Shown: piece by piece, positions 62,950 through 64,000 of the stretch
Numbering within the stretch: position 1 is the stretch's first letter
Layout: each line of letters begins with the position of its first letter
Assembly (NCBI RefSeq): GCF_002234675.1
Contig: NC_019866.2
Location: 15,343,261-15,407,260, forward strand
Direction of reading: 5' to 3'
DNA length: 64,000 nt
From: Oryzias latipes
Taxonomy: Eukaryota; Chordata; Actinopteri; Beloniformes; Adrianichthyidae
The notes under the pieces: model-generated
What the model was told of the DNA's origin: nothing
Databases searched by the model: none
Seen by the model: only the letters and a program-made list of their open reading frames with translations
Program-made: the position numbers and the translations under genes

Positions 62950-64000
62950 TTACGAATATGTATTTGCTGGGTTTTTTGCACCTTATTAACTGACACCTCA
63001 CAGCTCAAGATGGTATTCTGCCTCTTGCACTACAATTAGCTTTTTGCCTTTTGTGTTAAGTTAGTGTTGATGTAAACAAAAAAAGCCAATAACCCATGTA
63101 AACACCTGCTTTAGGATTTAAGGATTTAGGCTCATTAGCTTTCTTGTTTCCTTGAAATGTGTTTTATGCTTTCTTATTCTTAATGTGAAATCAATTCAAT
63201 TAAACCTTGAAAAAATATCTGGATTTAATAAAGGAGCTTGTGATTAATATGGGAAGGAATTTTATTTGGCTTTACACAGAATTTAAGATGCAATTTATTT
63301 GATGGATAACACCTTACTCTTCTGTAATCAGTTTGTGGGGCAGTATACAAATGTATGAAATAATAACATTAAAATTCAGGCATATTACATGAAAGAATAC
63401 TGAGCTTTTTACAGTATTTATGTAACAAGATGGGAATTAAAAAACCTGTTGCTTTTAAAGATCGTTGCTTTTTCCTCTCTTTTTTTGCACTCCTTTAATA
63501 TCTTAAAAGAATAATCAAATCCTAACTAGATTTAGAGCAAACAGCAGCCATGCCTTTGTTGCAAACAAAGTCATTTTAATGTGTTTATAATCTGCAAACG
63601 TTTTATCCAGCAAACGATTGCACAAAAAAAAAAATTCTACTTGCATCAAACTTGTGAGGTATTCATATGCAGATTTTTTAAATGTATTAAAGCCAAGAGA
63701 GTTCATTATACTCTTGGCACTCAGCATCAATTCTAAATTCATTTGAAGATGCAAAAAGCATCATTAGTAGAAACACTTTCTTTAAATGACCCCTTTCATT
63801 GATGTAAATCTCAATATATTCACAAAACAACCAAATAAAATAATGTTAAAGCAGAGATTAGGAAAACGCAATGAGAACAAAAGCAACAAACACATACCAT
63901 AGAGCATGTATTAGAAAGTACACACTCTGCAAAACACTCGATGCATAATAATAGCAGCTTTTGACACCATTTGTGGGTTGAAACAAAGGAAAAGCGTTCA
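62950..64000. other. Right edge, no recognised feature
   Basis: AT-rich intergenic DNA. Open frames are short and unsupported. Confidence 0.45.

Overview
This window is nuclear DNA from a ray-finned fish, most likely an acanthomorph teleost. The genes are spliced with short GT-AG introns. The proteins align residue by residue, from memory, with human orthologues. The spacers are AT-rich and full of small teleost DNA transposons and tRNA-derived SINEs. I cannot name the species; a medaka-like fish is possible but not shown. All seven protein genes have orthologues on human 17q (17q23-q25), so the block is a conserved-synteny segment.

Layout: 1-9172 holds the 3' part of RECQL5 (+), a RecQ helicase whose first exons lie left of the window. 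A two-exon SMIM5-like micromembrane-protein gene (-) is nested in one of its introns (4171-4431). CDR2L (+) follows at 11852-16434 with a TATA-containing, C-rich promoter. It converges tail to tail on ARHGDIA (-, 18581-20737), with predicted poly(A) signals about 80 bp apart. After about 6 kb without a recognised gene come ALYREF (-, 26720-29229), MCRIP1 (-, 31198-32719) and PPP1R27 (-, 35408-36472). A repeat-rich 9.6-kb stretch without a recognised gene precedes PECAM1 (-, 46138-53850), reconstructed here as 15 coding exons, six Ig domains, one transmembrane segment and a tail with three tyrosine motifs. The last 10 kb (53.9-64 kb) has no recognised host gene and is mostly transposon debris.

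The genes do not form an operon or pathway. Their roles are DNA repair (RECQL5), a neuronal coiled-coil antigen family (CDR2L), Rho GTPase control (ARHGDIA), mRNA export (ALYREF), co-repressor control (MCRIP1), PP1 phosphatase regulation (PPP1R27) and endothelial/leukocyte adhesion (PECAM1).

Repeats are the most distinctive part. They include (a) five copies of a roughly 205-bp TTAA-flanked piggyBac-like MITE; (b) at least five copies of a second TTAA-flanked element, four of which keep a recognisable short peptide exon, one ending in a splice donor; (c) SINEs that share a 3' tail with a LINE fragment, one with a clear target-site duplication inside another repeat; and (d) a truncated Tc1-like transposase. 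I see no CRISPR, operon, phage or toxin system, and no clear novel multi-gene system.
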